A DNA stretch of 64,000 bases. Source: Acinetobacter guerrae (GTDB lineage Bacteria; Pseudomonadota; Gammaproteobacteria; Pseudomonadales; Moraxellaceae). Positions 23,686-34,517 of the stretch are shown here, piece after piece. Made by a program: the position numbers and the translations under genes. Positions within the stretch are counted from its first letter, which is position 1; every line of letters begins with the position of its first letter. The DNA lies in the NCBI RefSeq assembly GCF_009372255.1, contig NZ_LXGN01000023.1, positions 1-64,000 on the forward strand, written 5' to 3'. Under the pieces are notes generated by a model. That model saw nothing but the letters and a program-made list of their open reading frames with translations. It was not told the origin of the DNA and searched no databases.

Positions 23686-23769
23686 TGGTGGTGAGAGAAG
23701 GATTCGAACCTTCGAAGCTTACGCGACAGAGTTACAGTCTGTTCCCTTTGACCGCTCGGGAATCTCACC
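23686..23769 (-). tRNA. tRNA-Tyr (GTA)
   Basis: Class II tRNA with long variable arm; ACTGTAACT anticodon loop; encoded CCA. Confidence 0.95.
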
Positions 23770-23827
23770 AATATCACACTTAACTTTCAGTGCAAGTTCT
23801 TTACTTCAACAACAAACCACTTTAAGA

Positions 23828-23903
<76 letters not shown>

Positions 23904-24001
23904 GTTTCTTAGTGTTTCGTACGTTTCGTATCGGAACGGTGTGCAGTTTAGCAAAACTCAGAAACGATGCAAGCGGTTTTTTTAAAAAAACCGCTAAAAA
24001 C

Positions 24002-25495
24002 TCACAAAATCAATCCGTTTGACGATAATTCAACCGCTTTGATCACTGCGCGAGCTTTTATTTGGGTTTCATTCCATTCTGACTCGGGATTTGAATCTGC
24101 AACAAGCCCCGCTCCTGCCTGTACATAGACCTTTTTATTACGAATAACGCAGGTACGGATTGCAATTGACATATCCATTTCACCATGCCAACCCAAATAA
24201 CCTACTGCTCCACCAAAAATTCCACGCTTTACTGGCTCTACTTCGTCAATAATTTCCATCGCACGAATTTTTGGCGCCCCCGATAATGTGCCCGCAGGGA
24301 AGGTTGCTTTAAATACATCTAAAGCATCAATATCATCACGCACTTCACCCTGTACATTCGAAACAATATGCATCACATGTGAATAACGTTCGATCACCAT
24401 ACGGTCAGTCACTTGTACTTTGCCAATTTTAGAGACACGTCCAACATCATTACGACCTAAATCGATAAGCATTAAGTGTTCAGCAATTTCCTTTTCATCG
24501 TTCAGCAACTCCTGCTCTAAAGCAATATCTTCTTCTTTGGTTTTACCGCGAGGACGTGTGCCCGCCAATGGACGTACAGTCGCAATACCATCTTCAAGTC
24601 TAGATAAAATTTCTGGTGAAGATCCTACGATATGAAAAGGCTGATTATCGGTTAGCGTTTGTCCCTGAACTAAAAACAAATAAGGTGAAGGATTTAAATG
24701 ACGTAGCGCACGATAAACCTGTAAAGCATCTCCATCAAAATCTGAAACCATCCGATGACCTGGCACAACTTGCATGACATCGCCAGCACGAATGTATTCC
24801 TTGACGGTTTCAATGGATTGCAGAAATTTAGCTTTACCTGTTAAAGATTCAAAATGAGGAGCAGTATGGGGCTTGGCTTGCAGGCTCACTGGTGTTGCCA
24901 ACAATCTTTCTAAAGAATCTAGTTGATTTTGCGCGGATTGATAAGCTTCTTCATCTTGTGTATCGGCATGAACGATTAAGAAAAGTGTATCTTTTAAATT
25001 ATCAAAAATAATAACGGTTTTAGATAACATCATCCAAATATCTGGCAAACCGACTGGATCTGCTTCAGGCACATTATTTAAACGTGGCTCGATATAACGT
25101 ACCGCATCGTAACCAAAATATCCCACCAGACCGCCTGTAAATTGTGGTAATGCTGGAATCAAAGCATGTGGAGGAACTTTAAACTGGCTTTGATATTCAC
25201 GAATATATTGAAAAGGATCGGCACAATTTTGAGTTTCGATCTGACCTTGTGCATTTTTTATCGTGAGCTGTCCCGCATTGCAGGAAAAAACTGTGGATTC
25301 ACCTAAACCAATGATTGAGTAACGTGCCCAGTTTTCACCACCTTCTACTGATTCAAATAAATATGCCTGTGTATGATCTTTTAAACGCGCAAATACGGAT
25401 AAAGGGGTTTCAGTATCTGCCAGACGTTGGCGATAAACAGGAATAGTGTTATAGCCCGCAGCTTTTAATTGTTCAAACTGTGCAAGTGTTGTCAT
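24002..25495 (-). CDS. trpE: Anthranilate synthase component I
   Basis: 497 aa; RPLAGTRPRG, GRNDVGRVSKIG, FPAGTLSGAPKIRAMEII. Confidence 0.97.
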   Translation of the reverse strand: MTTLAQFEQLKAAGYNTIPVYRQRLADTETPLSVFARLKDHTQAYLFESVEGGENWARYSIIGLGESTVFSCNAGQLTIKNAQGQIETQNCADPFQYIREYQSQFKVPPHALIPALPQFTGGLVGYFGYDAVRYIEPRLNNVPEADPVGLPDIWMMLSKTVIIFDNLKDTLFLIVHADTQDEEAYQSAQNQLDSLERLLATPVSLQAKPHTAPHFESLTGKAKFLQSIETVKEYIRAGDVMQVVPGHRMVSDFDGDALQVYRALRHLNPSPYLFLVQGQTLTDNQPFHIVGSSPEILSRLEDGIATVRPLAGTRPRGKTKEEDIALEQELLNDEKEIAEHLMLIDLGRNDVGRVSKIGKVQVTDRMVIERYSHVMHIVSNVQGEVRDDIDALDVFKATFPAGTLSGAPKIRAMEIIDEVEPVKRGIFGGAVGYLGWHGEMDMSIAIRTCVIRNKKVYVQAGAGLVADSNPESEWNETQIKARAVIKAVELSSNGLIL

Positions 25496-25620
25496 GAATT
25501 TCTCTCAATGGTTTCTAGTTAAGCACGATAATGTTGATAAAAGACGCGATTATCGCCATCGAAAAACCTGACCCAAATTCATTCCACACTCCTTATTCAC
25601 TTTCTAATAAAAACTTTCAT

Positions 25621-26289
25621 TTAAACCAATAGTTGATCAAGACGATCGACCACTTGTTGTGGATCACTATCGTAAATATTCTCTCCATGATTATAGCCAT
25701 AGCTGACTACAATACAATCGATACCTGCACGGCGAGCAGCTTCTATATCATTTTTTGAATCGCCAACCATTAATGTCTGTAACTGCGTGGTGTCAAAGAC
25801 TTGCATACTATGCAGCAAAGGCAAAGGATCTGGTTTTCGAAGCGGGAGACTATCTCCACCAACTACAAGCGAAAAATAATGATCTACCTTAAGCTTTTGT
25901 AATAGTTCTTTTGCCAACAACTCTGGTTTATTGGTCACACAAGCCATATCAATATGACGATTTTTGCAGCTATCCAAAAATGATTGAACACCATCAAATA
26001 AACGGCTATGAACACACAATTCCCGTGCATAAATTTCTAAATATTTTTCTAATAATCGTTGATGTTTTTCTGAGTCAATTTGACCGAACAAAAACATTAA
26101 AACTGCATCACAGAGTTTGCCTGTACCCTGCCCGACCCATTGACGAACCTGAGTTTCAGTAACTGTTGGCCACCCCAAGCTTTGTAAGGTTAAGTTCATA
26201 GAACGATACATGTCCGAAGCGGTATCGACCAATGTTCCATCCAGATCAAATAAAATTAATTTTCGTTGTTCAATTTTTAATAATGACAT
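25621..26289 (-). CDS. gph: HAD-family phosphoglycolate phosphatase
   Basis: 222 aa; LFDLDGTLVDTASD, MVGDSKNDIEAARRAG. Confidence 0.9.
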   Translation of the reverse strand: MSLLKIEQRKLILFDLDGTLVDTASDMYRSMNLTLQSLGWPTVTETQVRQWVGQGTGKLCDAVLMFLFGQIDSEKHQRLLEKYLEIYARELCVHSRLFDGVQSFLDSCKNRHIDMACVTNKPELLAKELLQKLKVDHYFSLVVGGDSLPLRKPDPLPLLHSMQVFDTTQLQTLMVGDSKNDIEAARRAGIDCIVVSYGYNHGENIYDSDPQQVVDRLDQLLV

Positions 26290-26365
26290 TTATCTAGCCT
26301 ACTCATGATTTTTACTCAAATAAGAAAGGCATGCCCATGCATGCCCTTTGATTGCATTCGATATT

Positions 26366-27055
26366 TTATTTAAAGAATAGCCACGCCAAAACTGCCAAAA
26401 TAATAATGACGATTACAGTCATAAGACCAACAGATGCATTTTTCTGTTGTTCTTTTTCTTGCTCAACACGTGAAACAGGTTGCTCGAATGGTATTGGTTC
26501 TGGCTTAGCTTGAACCTTAACATCAACACCTACAGGAATAGGTGCAGGTTTTGGCACCTCGACAGATTTTGGCATACCCTCATGACCAAGCGATGTTTCA
26601 ACTGCTCGTTCACTCAGGCTTGGCATACCCGCATCATTCATTTCCTGCGCTGGCGTTTTCAAAACCTGTTGAACTGGTTTTTCTGTTACAGGTTCGACTT
26701 CAATTTCTGGTAAATCAGAATTTTGTTCTGCTGGCGCCAAGACAGAAAACTTCAGTCCTGCAAACTGTACAATATCGCCTTCATGTAACTGCACTTCTTG
26801 CTCAATGCGCAAATCATTGACAAAAGTACCATTTGAAGAGTTTAGATCTTGTACCCAGAGCTGATCCGCTTTTAACACAAGTGCAGCATGTTTACGTGAA
26901 ATCTCTGCGGCTTGTAAAACCAGACCTGCGTCCTGACCACGTCCAACTAGTAAATCGTGATCGACACTTATTTCCTGCCCCGTAAACTCACCCGTGATCG
27001 CCTGTAACTTCCAAGTCATAACTAAACTCTCTAATTTTTGATCTGGTAACATCAT
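26366..27055 (-). CDS. FHA domain protein with C-terminal TM helix
   Basis: 229 aa; VGRGQDAGLVLQAAEISRKHAALV...LNSSNGTFVN FHA core; C-terminal hydrophobic helix. Confidence 0.9.
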   Translation of the reverse strand: MMLPDQKLESLVMTWKLQAITGEFTGQEISVDHDLLVGRGQDAGLVLQAAEISRKHAALVLKADQLWVQDLNSSNGTFVNDLRIEQEVQLHEGDIVQFAGLKFSVLAPAEQNSDLPEIEVEPVTEKPVQQVLKTPAQEMNDAGMPSLSERAVETSLGHEGMPKSVEVPKPAPIPVGVDVKVQAKPEPIPFEQPVSRVEQEKEQQKNASVGLMTVIVIIILAVLAWLFFK

Positions 27056-27089
27056 AACATGCTCAAAATATGATTTCGTGCCGATCCTG

Positions 27090-29351
27090 TTAAGATGCTG
27101 GTCGTACTGTTGTTGTTGTCACTGTATTTTTAGTTCGCTCAACTTCTTTTGCAGGTAAGGCAATAGATTGTCGCTGCACAGCAGGCTCAACTGCAACTGG
27201 CGTGGCAATAACCTGATTTTGCCCCGAAGATGGCACTTTTTGATAATTTGATGCTTGTGCTGTAATTGCAGCAGTTGCGGGTTGATAAATATTTTCAATA
27301 TTCTCAGGTAGCTTGGCAAAATTGCCATCCTTATCCATCGACAACTGAAGGCTATAAAGCTGATTATAGCGTTGCTGTGAAATACGACGAACATCATTTG
27401 CATCACCCACAATGGTTGGATGAATAAATACCAACAAATTACGCTTTTCATTACTATGTGAATCTGAGCGGAATAAACGACCGACATAAGGAATACTGCT
27501 TAATCCTGGAATGCCTTGACGCGAAAGCATGGTATTGTCTGAGATCAAACCGCCTAATACGACAGTTTGACCATGTTCAGCCAAAACAGCCGTTTTTATC
27601 GCGCGTTTACTGGTCACCAAATCCTGTGCTTGCCCCTTATTATCCTGAACCGCAGAAACTTCTTGCTCTACTTCCAGACGCACTGTTCCATTATCACCAA
27701 TGTGTGGTATTACTTTTAGGGTAATCCCCACATCTTTTCGCTCAACAGTCGTATAAGGGTTCACTGTGCCTGAAGAACCTGTAGAAACCGACCCTGTAAC
27801 AAAAGGCACGTTCTGCCCGACGACAATATAAGCTTCTTCATTATCCATTGTCACGATAGATGGCGTTGATAATAGGTTAGACTTGGTATTGGTTTTGAGT
27901 GCCTGAATCAATGCACCATATGCTTTACGCGAATCGAAATTCCCTAGCCCAATGGTTGCACCATTACCTTTATTGGCACTTCCTGCAATAGCAGCCGCAG
28001 CCCCTGATGTACCACCGCTAGCATAACCCGCTGCAATAGAAGCCAAGCTTGCACCCACATTGCCAAAGCTAATTAGCCCAACACCACTACTTAAATCACC
28101 TAGCGCCCATTGAATACCTAATTGATCTGAATCATCGCCAGATACTTCAATAATGGCGGCTTCAATCAACACTTGTTCACGGCGGATATCGAGTTGTTGA
28201 ATTGAGGCTTCAATTTCGCGCATCAACTGTGGCTCCGCTTTGACCACCAAAGCATTTTGCGAACTATCTGCAATAATGCTGACACCGTTATTGTTAAAAC
28301 TGGTGATGGCATTTTGATTCTGATTAGAACTGGAACTATTATTTAAGTTAATCGATGGCGTTGAAATAGAACTACTTCCTGTACTGGAATTCTGATTCTG
28401 GTTGCCGACTAAATTATTAATATTATTACTTGAATTTGAACTCGAATTATTATGGCTACCATTATTTGAGGATGAAACTGATTGCCCCGTCACCAAGCCC
28501 TGTAAAATTTCTGCCAAATTTTTAGCACTGGCATATTTTAAACGAAAAACCTTTAGACCACCTAGACGATCTGCAGAAGGCACATCTAACGTTTCAATTA
28601 GGTTGCGAATGCGTTTACGGCTCCCAGTATCCCCTTTTACCAAAATTCGATTGGTTCGAGTATCCGCAATAATACGCACACGCGACCCATTTAAATCTTT
28701 GGATGAACCCGTCGAACTCATAGACTCAAGCAAACTGATGATTTCTTCTGCCTGACTGTTCTGCAAAGCGACCGCTTCGACATCATTTTGCCCTGTACCG
28801 TCCAGATTACGGATTATCGTTTCAAGTTGCGCAATATTTGCAGCACGATCAGAAACAATTAATGCATTGGTTCCTGGCACAGCAGCCAGATTGGCAAATT
28901 GTGGCATGAGCGGACGCAATGCTGGAATCAGATCATTTGGGTTGGTATTTTCCACCCAAATAACACGAGTCACCACTTGATCTCCGCGCGCATTATTGCG
29001 TAAGTCGTAAGGGACACCTGCATTTTTAACATTACTGTCTGGAACCAGTTTCACGGTATTACCAGAAGGAATGGCGACCACACCATTAACATTCAAAACC
29101 CCTAAAAATAAATCATATACTTCATTTTTATTTAAAGGCTTATTTGAAATGACCGTAACATTGCCACGGACGCGCGGATCTACCGCAAAGTTTTTACCTG
29201 TAATGTCAGCAACTTCATTAATAAATGCAGTTAAATCAGCATCGCGTAAGTTAATCTTCCATGTTTGTGCAAAGGCACTTGTACTAATAGCTGCCATGAC
29301 TGGAGCGGCTGCCAGTAAAGCCCAAAGTGGACGATGATTCAATAAAGCCAT
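27090..29351 (-). CDS. gspD: Type II secretion system secretin GspD
   Basis: 753 aa; N0-N3 domains, VVLGGLISDN secretin motif, Ser/Asn-rich insertion. Confidence 0.96.
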   Translation of the reverse strand: MALLNHRPLWALLAAAPVMAAISTSAFAQTWKINLRDADLTAFINEVADITGKNFAVDPRVRGNVTVISNKPLNKNEVYDLFLGVLNVNGVVAIPSGNTVKLVPDSNVKNAGVPYDLRNNARGDQVVTRVIWVENTNPNDLIPALRPLMPQFANLAAVPGTNALIVSDRAANIAQLETIIRNLDGTGQNDVEAVALQNSQAEEIISLLESMSSTGSSKDLNGSRVRIIADTRTNRILVKGDTGSRKRIRNLIETLDVPSADRLGGLKVFRLKYASAKNLAEILQGLVTGQSVSSSNNGSHNNSSSNSSNNINNLVGNQNQNSSTGSSSISTPSINLNNSSSSNQNQNAITSFNNNGVSIIADSSQNALVVKAEPQLMREIEASIQQLDIRREQVLIEAAIIEVSGDDSDQLGIQWALGDLSSGVGLISFGNVGASLASIAAGYASGGTSGAAAAIAGSANKGNGATIGLGNFDSRKAYGALIQALKTNTKSNLLSTPSIVTMDNEEAYIVVGQNVPFVTGSVSTGSSGTVNPYTTVERKDVGITLKVIPHIGDNGTVRLEVEQEVSAVQDNKGQAQDLVTSKRAIKTAVLAEHGQTVVLGGLISDNTMLSRQGIPGLSSIPYVGRLFRSDSHSNEKRNLLVFIHPTIVGDANDVRRISQQRYNQLYSLQLSMDKDGNFAKLPENIENIYQPATAAITAQASNYQKVPSSGQNQVIATPVAVEPAVQRQSIALPAKEVERTKNTVTTTTVRPAS

Positions 29352-29393
29352 AGCCTGCTCTTTTTCCTAACTCGTTATGATGATCAACATCAC

Positions 29394-30230
29394 TTAAAAA
29401 CTTTGTTGTATGGTCATCACCTGATCACCACGTTTTATTTCTATTTTGACCTGACCTTCGCGCTTCACCTGTTCTAACAGTTGTACGTCATTTTGTCCTT
29501 GACCAACTGTCTGTCCATTGACTGAAAGAATGCGATCCCCAGGTCTTAGACCTAAAGTATTGCGAAGTGCCGAAGGGGTACGATCGGTCACTTCATAACC
29601 TGATCCATTGGCAGCACTTACACCCATATTCTGTAAATATTGATCACGGTTTTGCTGCATCTGTTGAATCGCCTGCCCGATTACTGCATTGGAGCTTTGC
29701 GCAGCAGCAGGTGGAACAGCAGCAGTTGTAGAAGCAGATTGAGCGGGTGGCACAATAGGTTGATATAAGCCATTTTCAAGCCCCTTAAACCGAACTTCAC
29801 GAACTGCGCCACTATTTTGACGCAATACCACATGATCCCAATACACTTCTGATAATTGGTAAGCACTATTATCTATGGTATCGCCAACACGATAGCGCTC
29901 TGCTTTATCATTGACTTTAATCACAGCAGACGAAAAACGATCTGGATAACCAATCATCACGCCTTGTAATTCAAAATTTTGAGTATCATTTGCCGCTGTT
30001 GCAGTCGGTTCGCTAAATAATGAAAAACTTGTGATATTCGGAATTTGCGCCTGCATAGATCCTAATTCAACACGATCAAACTGCATAGCTTGTGGTGGAG
30101 CAACCACCCACCAAAATAGTGAAGCCAATTTCCAGCACAACCACAAAATTAAAAAGATCAGCACTAGAGCCGACAATTGATCAGCTTTGTGCCAAGGTAT
30201 ATTTCGCATACGTTCAAACATTGTTTTCAT
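29394..30230 (-). CDS. gspC: Type II secretion system protein GspC
   Basis: 278 aa; N-terminal TM, HR domain, C-terminal PDZ-like (LRPGDRILSVNGQTV). Confidence 0.93.
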   Translation of the reverse strand: MKTMFERMRNIPWHKADQLSALVLIFLILWLCWKLASLFWWVVAPPQAMQFDRVELGSMQAQIPNITSFSLFSEPTATAANDTQNFELQGVMIGYPDRFSSAVIKVNDKAERYRVGDTIDNSAYQLSEVYWDHVVLRQNSGAVREVRFKGLENGLYQPIVPPAQSASTTAAVPPAAAQSSNAVIGQAIQQMQQNRDQYLQNMGVSAANGSGYEVTDRTPSALRNTLGLRPGDRILSVNGQTVGQGQNDVQLLEQVKREGQVKIEIKRGDQVMTIQQSF

Positions 30231-30973
30231 TAAAATCCACCTGAGAACAATGGCTGACGAGTACTGATAACAAAAGTATCTAACCCTGCTTTACCTTCAT
30301 AGGAAGGAACATTCAGTAATAAACGCTGAGTCAGTTGAACATCGAGCATCAGATTTTGATCAAAGGCCAGATTCGCCATTTTTTGACTACGTTGATCCCG
30401 AATATCAATTTGCAAACGCCCATCTTTATCTTGTAACTGTCCTTGTAATGACGGCATGCTCATACGCTCCTGTCGCTGACCAAAGGTATAAACCAACTCG
30501 CCACCGCCCCAATGCAATTGTCCTTCGCTCTGCGTAAATCCTTTATCTTTTTGATAGTTAAATTTTACATCATTAAGTTGGATGCTATTTGCAGGCCATT
30601 GCCAATTTACAATCGATTTCAATGTTTCAGGTGCAACTTGACCATTAAGTTGACGAATAATCACTTTTTGACCAAAGCTATAACCCAAAATTGCATTCAA
30701 TTGGGTATTGCCACTATGAATTTCAACATTGGCTGCAGCCCGCAATAAAATCAAATCGAGTGGACGCGTATTCCAGTGCAAAGAACCTCGTAGATTTCCA
30801 CGATGCCAATCGGCTTGTCCTTGCCAAATGTTGCCACTGACATTACTGAGGGTTTGATTATTTTTAGAAAATTTTGAAATTAACCAATTCGCAGGAATTT
30901 GTAAAACCACAAAGACTAAAAATGCAATGACAGCAAATATCCACCATGTCACTTGCTTCGATTTTTTTTTCAT
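30230..30973 (-). CDS. gspN: Type II secretion system protein GspN
   Basis: 247 aa; N-terminal TM; immediately upstream of gspC with TAATG stop/start overlap. Confidence 0.88.
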   Translation of the reverse strand: MKKKSKQVTWWIFAVIAFLVFVVLQIPANWLISKFSKNNQTLSNVSGNIWQGQADWHRGNLRGSLHWNTRPLDLILLRAAANVEIHSGNTQLNAILGYSFGQKVIIRQLNGQVAPETLKSIVNWQWPANSIQLNDVKFNYQKDKGFTQSEGQLHWGGGELVYTFGQRQERMSMPSLQGQLQDKDGRLQIDIRDQRSQKMANLAFDQNLMLDVQLTQRLLLNVPSYEGKAGLDTFVISTRQPLFSGGF

Positions 30974-31073
30974 TTAGCCATTACCACTATGCAAACTGCC
31001 TTTCCCTGTTGAGATTTTTCTCTTTTAGACATTATGCATACTTTTTCAACATCGCCAATTCAACTCTATAAAA

Positions 31074-31103
31074 AAACCAAGCATTCTTGCTTGGTTTTTC
31101 TAA
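31074..31103 (-). terminator. Intrinsic terminator of H-NS-family gene
   Basis: aaaaaccaagca-ttct-tgcttggttttt. Confidence 0.7.
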
Positions 31104-31136
31104 CTTTAAGGTGATTGAGTGACAAAAAGATGAAAA

Positions 31137-31463
31137 CTAGATCAAGAAATCTTCTAGTTTTGCACCTTTTTCTAACTCAGCCACTAACCAGCGTGGTTGT
31201 TTACCACGGCCAGTCCAAGTTTCTTCTGAGTTGTTTTTGTTGCGGTAGCGAGGCTCTACTGATTTACGCGTGGTTTTTTTACGTTTTTGCTCACCATATT
31301 CAAGTAACTCTTCAACCGTAAAACCAACCGCCTCAGCAACTGCCAAAATTTGATTATATGCATCTTCAATTGCTTGATCTTTTTTTGATGCAATTAAAGC
31401 TTCTGCTTCTTCTTGCAAACGCTTTAATTCATCAACCGAAAGATCGCTAATATCTGGTTTCAT
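31137..31463 (-). CDS. H-NS family nucleoid-associated protein
   Basis: 108 aa; coiled-coil N-terminus, PRYRNKNNSEETWTGRGKQPRWL C-terminal DNA-binding motif. Confidence 0.9.
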   Translation of the reverse strand: MKPDISDLSVDELKRLQEEAEALIASKKDQAIEDAYNQILAVAEAVGFTVEELLEYGEQKRKKTTRKSVEPRYRNKNNSEETWTGRGKQPRWLVAELEKGAKLEDFLI

Positions 31464-31869
31464 TAAAAACCTACTCCAATAAACAAAATATTATTCAGAC
31501 AAAAATTTAAAATTAATTCTTTGAATTAAATTCAAACTAATACTATTTTAATTCAAGTCCCTTAATCAAGTATTAAAACCAAATTTTAAACAACAAGCTA
31601 CAAATATAACCATTCCAATTACCACTTAGAGCTTTGCATTATATGAGTCATTTTAATTGAGAAATGATAAGTTTTATAATAAATCATTAATTACATTAAT
31701 CAGTCAGATGAGTTGAGATTCGTTTTTATCTGGAGTAAAAAAATCAATTTTAGCCTAAAAATAGACATTTCTGTCTATTGACTCAAAAGCCTTATAACCG
31801 ATAGGACATTAAAAAAATATTCAAAAAAATCAAACTACAACAGATATACTTTGCTTCATAATAAATAAA

Positions 31870-31898
31870 AAGAGCATCATCTATCAAATGATGCTCTT
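31870..31898 (-). terminator. Intrinsic terminator (end of hem/thioesterase operon, minus orientation)
   Basis: aagagcatcat-ctatcaa-atgatgctctt, 11-bp stem; minus strand continues TTTTATTT. Confidence 0.65.
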
Positions 31899-32037
31899 TA
31901 ATAATTTGAATTCATATTCAAATCATAAAGTGGTAAAAAGTAGCGCTCACATAGTAACTTTTCAGCACAGATTAATATTTATTCAGACAGCTTTATCAGT
32001 AAAATAAGTTTAAAAGCATGCAGCGCATAACAACAGA

Positions 32038-32484
32038 TTAAGTATGAAGCTCGTGACCTACTTGTTGCTCTAACTTGATGATTTTTTGTTTCACAAATTC
32101 TGGAATAGCTTGCTTGGTTAAGTGAACAGGATCAACTACAACCATGACAGCTTCACCTGTTGCCACAACTTTTTCCTGAACCGTACTCCATAATAGATAA
32201 CTCATTCTAAAAGCACTATTACGCATTTCTTCGATTCTTGCACCTATTTTTAAAGTGTCTGGATAAAATACCGGACTTAAATATTTGCACTGATTTGATG
32301 CAACTACAGTATATATTTTCTCATCAAAAATATTTAGACAGTCTAAATAGCGAATTCTCGCACTTTCAATATATCGATAATATAAAACATTATTTACATG
32401 ACCAAAGGCATCCATATCACCCCATGCTACAATTTGTTCATGAATCACAGGGTATTGTGCAAGCTCATTCATAATTTGACTCAT
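32038..32484 (-). CDS. Acyl-CoA thioesterase (4HBT/YbgC-like hotdog fold)
   Basis: 148 aa; WGDMDAFGHVNNVLYYRYIESARIRYLD. Confidence 0.9.
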   Translation of the reverse strand: MSQIMNELAQYPVIHEQIVAWGDMDAFGHVNNVLYYRYIESARIRYLDCLNIFDEKIYTVVASNQCKYLSPVFYPDTLKIGARIEEMRNSAFRMSYLLWSTVQEKVVATGEAVMVVVDPVHLTKQAIPEFVKQKIIKLEQQVGHELHT

Positions 32485-33668
32485 ATTTTAAATTTCAAAA
32501 AATTAGCATCGTTTTCAAAGACTAAGTTTAATTGCTGAATCTGACTTTCATTCAATTGTGACTTTACCCGCAAATAACTCATCAGCACATCATCTGGATA
32601 CAATTGTAATAATCCATCTGCTTCTATTTTTCGCCCTGTTGCCATATAAACATGCCATTTTGCAAAAGTCAGTATCGGCATACTCAAATAATGCTGTTCA
32701 AATTTTTCTATTTTTTTCTCAATATCCTGATAATCAGGATTTTGTTTTAGTAGTTGTTGCTGAAACCATAAATAAAATACATCTCGGTCAAATTGTTCAT
32801 CCAATAAATGTAAAGCCAACATTTCATGTTGTAAGCTCATTTCAGGCAAACGCGCCAATAATTTAAGCCATAATGCCTTACTGGTATAAGGTCGTGTTTT
32901 AATTTCTTGCTCTAAATCCTGATAACGCTGTTGAATAGCCTGTAAATCATCTAAAGAAGCCTGATCGAACTGTGTCAATAATTGTTGCAACCATAGATCA
33001 CGGCTTTGTGGATCCAAATGTCCATATTTCATTGAACGTAAATAGACCCAAGGCTGTTGTAATGCCAACTGTCCCCAGAGTACCGTAATTCGCTGCTGAT
33101 ACGCGTGTTCAATTTGTTTGAGCCACGGCGACAATTGATGTTGTTGCAAAAACTCCAAATGCGTTAAGGCTTGTTCAGTTTCACCTTTAGCTAAAAAAAG
33201 CTCAATACGTTGTAATTCAGCCAGTTCAAATGCCATCGGAGAAGTCTGATTCAGTGCATTCAAGGACTGATCATATTGTTCTTTCTGAAATAACAGTTTT
33301 GCCTCGACAATTCCTTTCAATAAACCAGATTTATCAAATACCTGATTGACAAAACTTTGCTGATCTTTTGCCGCTTCCAGCAACCAAATCACGCCAAGTT
33401 GCTCATAAGGATGTAAATGAGAAAAATTAAAAACAGTTTCTAACTTACGCTGTTCGCGATGTAAATATCTTCGGACTGACATCCAGATTAATTGCACAAA
33501 TAAAGTCAGTACTCCAATCAAAAGTAACAATATCCAGACATTGGTTTGTAACTGCCAGTCACGCCAATAGATATAAACATAACCTGCGCCATAGCCATAA
33601 CTCAAGACACTGAGTAATGCTAACAAACACAAAGCCACCACGGCATAAGTCTGGAGTAATGCGCGCAT
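32481..33668 (-). CDS. hemY: HemY-like protein (heme biosynthesis-associated TPR protein)
   Basis: 395 aa; two N-terminal TM helices, TPR-like repeats, adjacent to hemX/hemD. Confidence 0.85.
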   Translation of the reverse strand: MRALLQTYAVVALCLLALLSVLSYGYGAGYVYIYWRDWQLQTNVWILLLLIGVLTLFVQLIWMSVRRYLHREQRKLETVFNFSHLHPYEQLGVIWLLEAAKDQQSFVNQVFDKSGLLKGIVEAKLLFQKEQYDQSLNALNQTSPMAFELAELQRIELFLAKGETEQALTHLEFLQQHQLSPWLKQIEHAYQQRITVLWGQLALQQPWVYLRSMKYGHLDPQSRDLWLQQLLTQFDQASLDDLQAIQQRYQDLEQEIKTRPYTSKALWLKLLARLPEMSLQHEMLALHLLDEQFDRDVFYLWFQQQLLKQNPDYQDIEKKIEKFEQHYLSMPILTFAKWHVYMATGRKIEADGLLQLYPDDVLMSYLRVKSQLNESQIQQLNLVFENDANFLKFKI

Positions 33669-33677
33669 AGATCCTCC

Positions 33678-34517
33678 TTATCCCAATAGTTCAAGTGTGA
33701 TGAGTTTAGGCACAGGAAGTGTAGGCAGTTGTTTCAGTTTTTCCAGTCGCATTTTTAGATCTTGACTTGATTGATCTGGAAGTTGTGCTAGCTGTTGAAT
33801 CGCCATGCTTAAAACGTGCTGATATTCGGTTAAATGCCCATCATTGATTGCCTGACGAGCCAACAATAAGCGCAATTGCACTTCTTTTAAAATAATACGT
33901 CGATTAATAAGTTCTGCGGGAGCACGATCAACACGCTGCAACTGAAACCAACCTTCCCAAAAGTAATGCTGTTTCTGTCTTTTCAGTTCGACGTGGGTAT
34001 TTTCTTGCGCCTTTTGCAAATCTTTATCAATCAACTGAATCAGATCATCGAAGTTTTGCTGTTGCTGATTTTTAGAAATCACGAATTGCTGAATCACTTG
34101 TTTATCTTTATTAATACTTTCATGCAGACTGCGTTCCAACGCAGGCGCTAGAGTATAACCCGCTAAAGACTGATTCAATTGATTCAGTTTATCGACTGCA
34201 TATATATATTGGTGTTGTTGCAACGCAAATTGCACAAGTTCTAATTGTTGTTTAATCACAACCACAGGATTCAATGCGGTATGAAGAGGTGCAGATAAGG
34301 TTTGCTCGCCCTGTGAAGCAGAGGCTGTATTGGAAGGATTGGATAATTGACGCTGCAAAGCCACCAAATGATCATTTAAATTGGCATTATTTTGCTCAAT
34401 TTGAGTAATATTTTGTTGAAGAAGATCAAAACGCTGAGAAAGCTGATAGGAGTCATAACTTAACTTTGCGAGCCACAACAAAGCCAGGATCACTATAAAC
34501 CCGATAAATTTCCTCAT
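33678..34517 (-). CDS. hemX: HemX-like protein (uroporphyrinogen-III C-methyltransferase annotated family)
   Basis: 279 aa; N-terminal TM plus coiled coil; between hemD and hemY. Confidence 0.85.
   Translation of the reverse strand: MRKFIGFIVILALLWLAKLSYDSYQLSQRFDLLQQNITQIEQNNANLNDHLVALQRQLSNPSNTASASQGEQTLSAPLHTALNPVVVIKQQLELVQFALQQHQYIYAVDKLNQLNQSLAGYTLAPALERSLHESINKDKQVIQQFVISKNQQQQNFDDLIQLIDKDLQKAQENTHVELKRQKQHYFWEGWFQLQRVDRAPAELINRRIILKEVQLRLLLARQAINDGHLTEYQHVLSMAIQQLAQLPDQSSQDLKMRLEKLKQLPTLPVPKLITLELLG

Noticed and set aside
28300-28480. Low-complexity AT/Ser-Asn-coding stretch in gspD as possible microsatellite or phase-variable tract
   Set aside because: No uniform short repeat unit; Ser/Asn-rich linkers are common in GspD N-domain loops.
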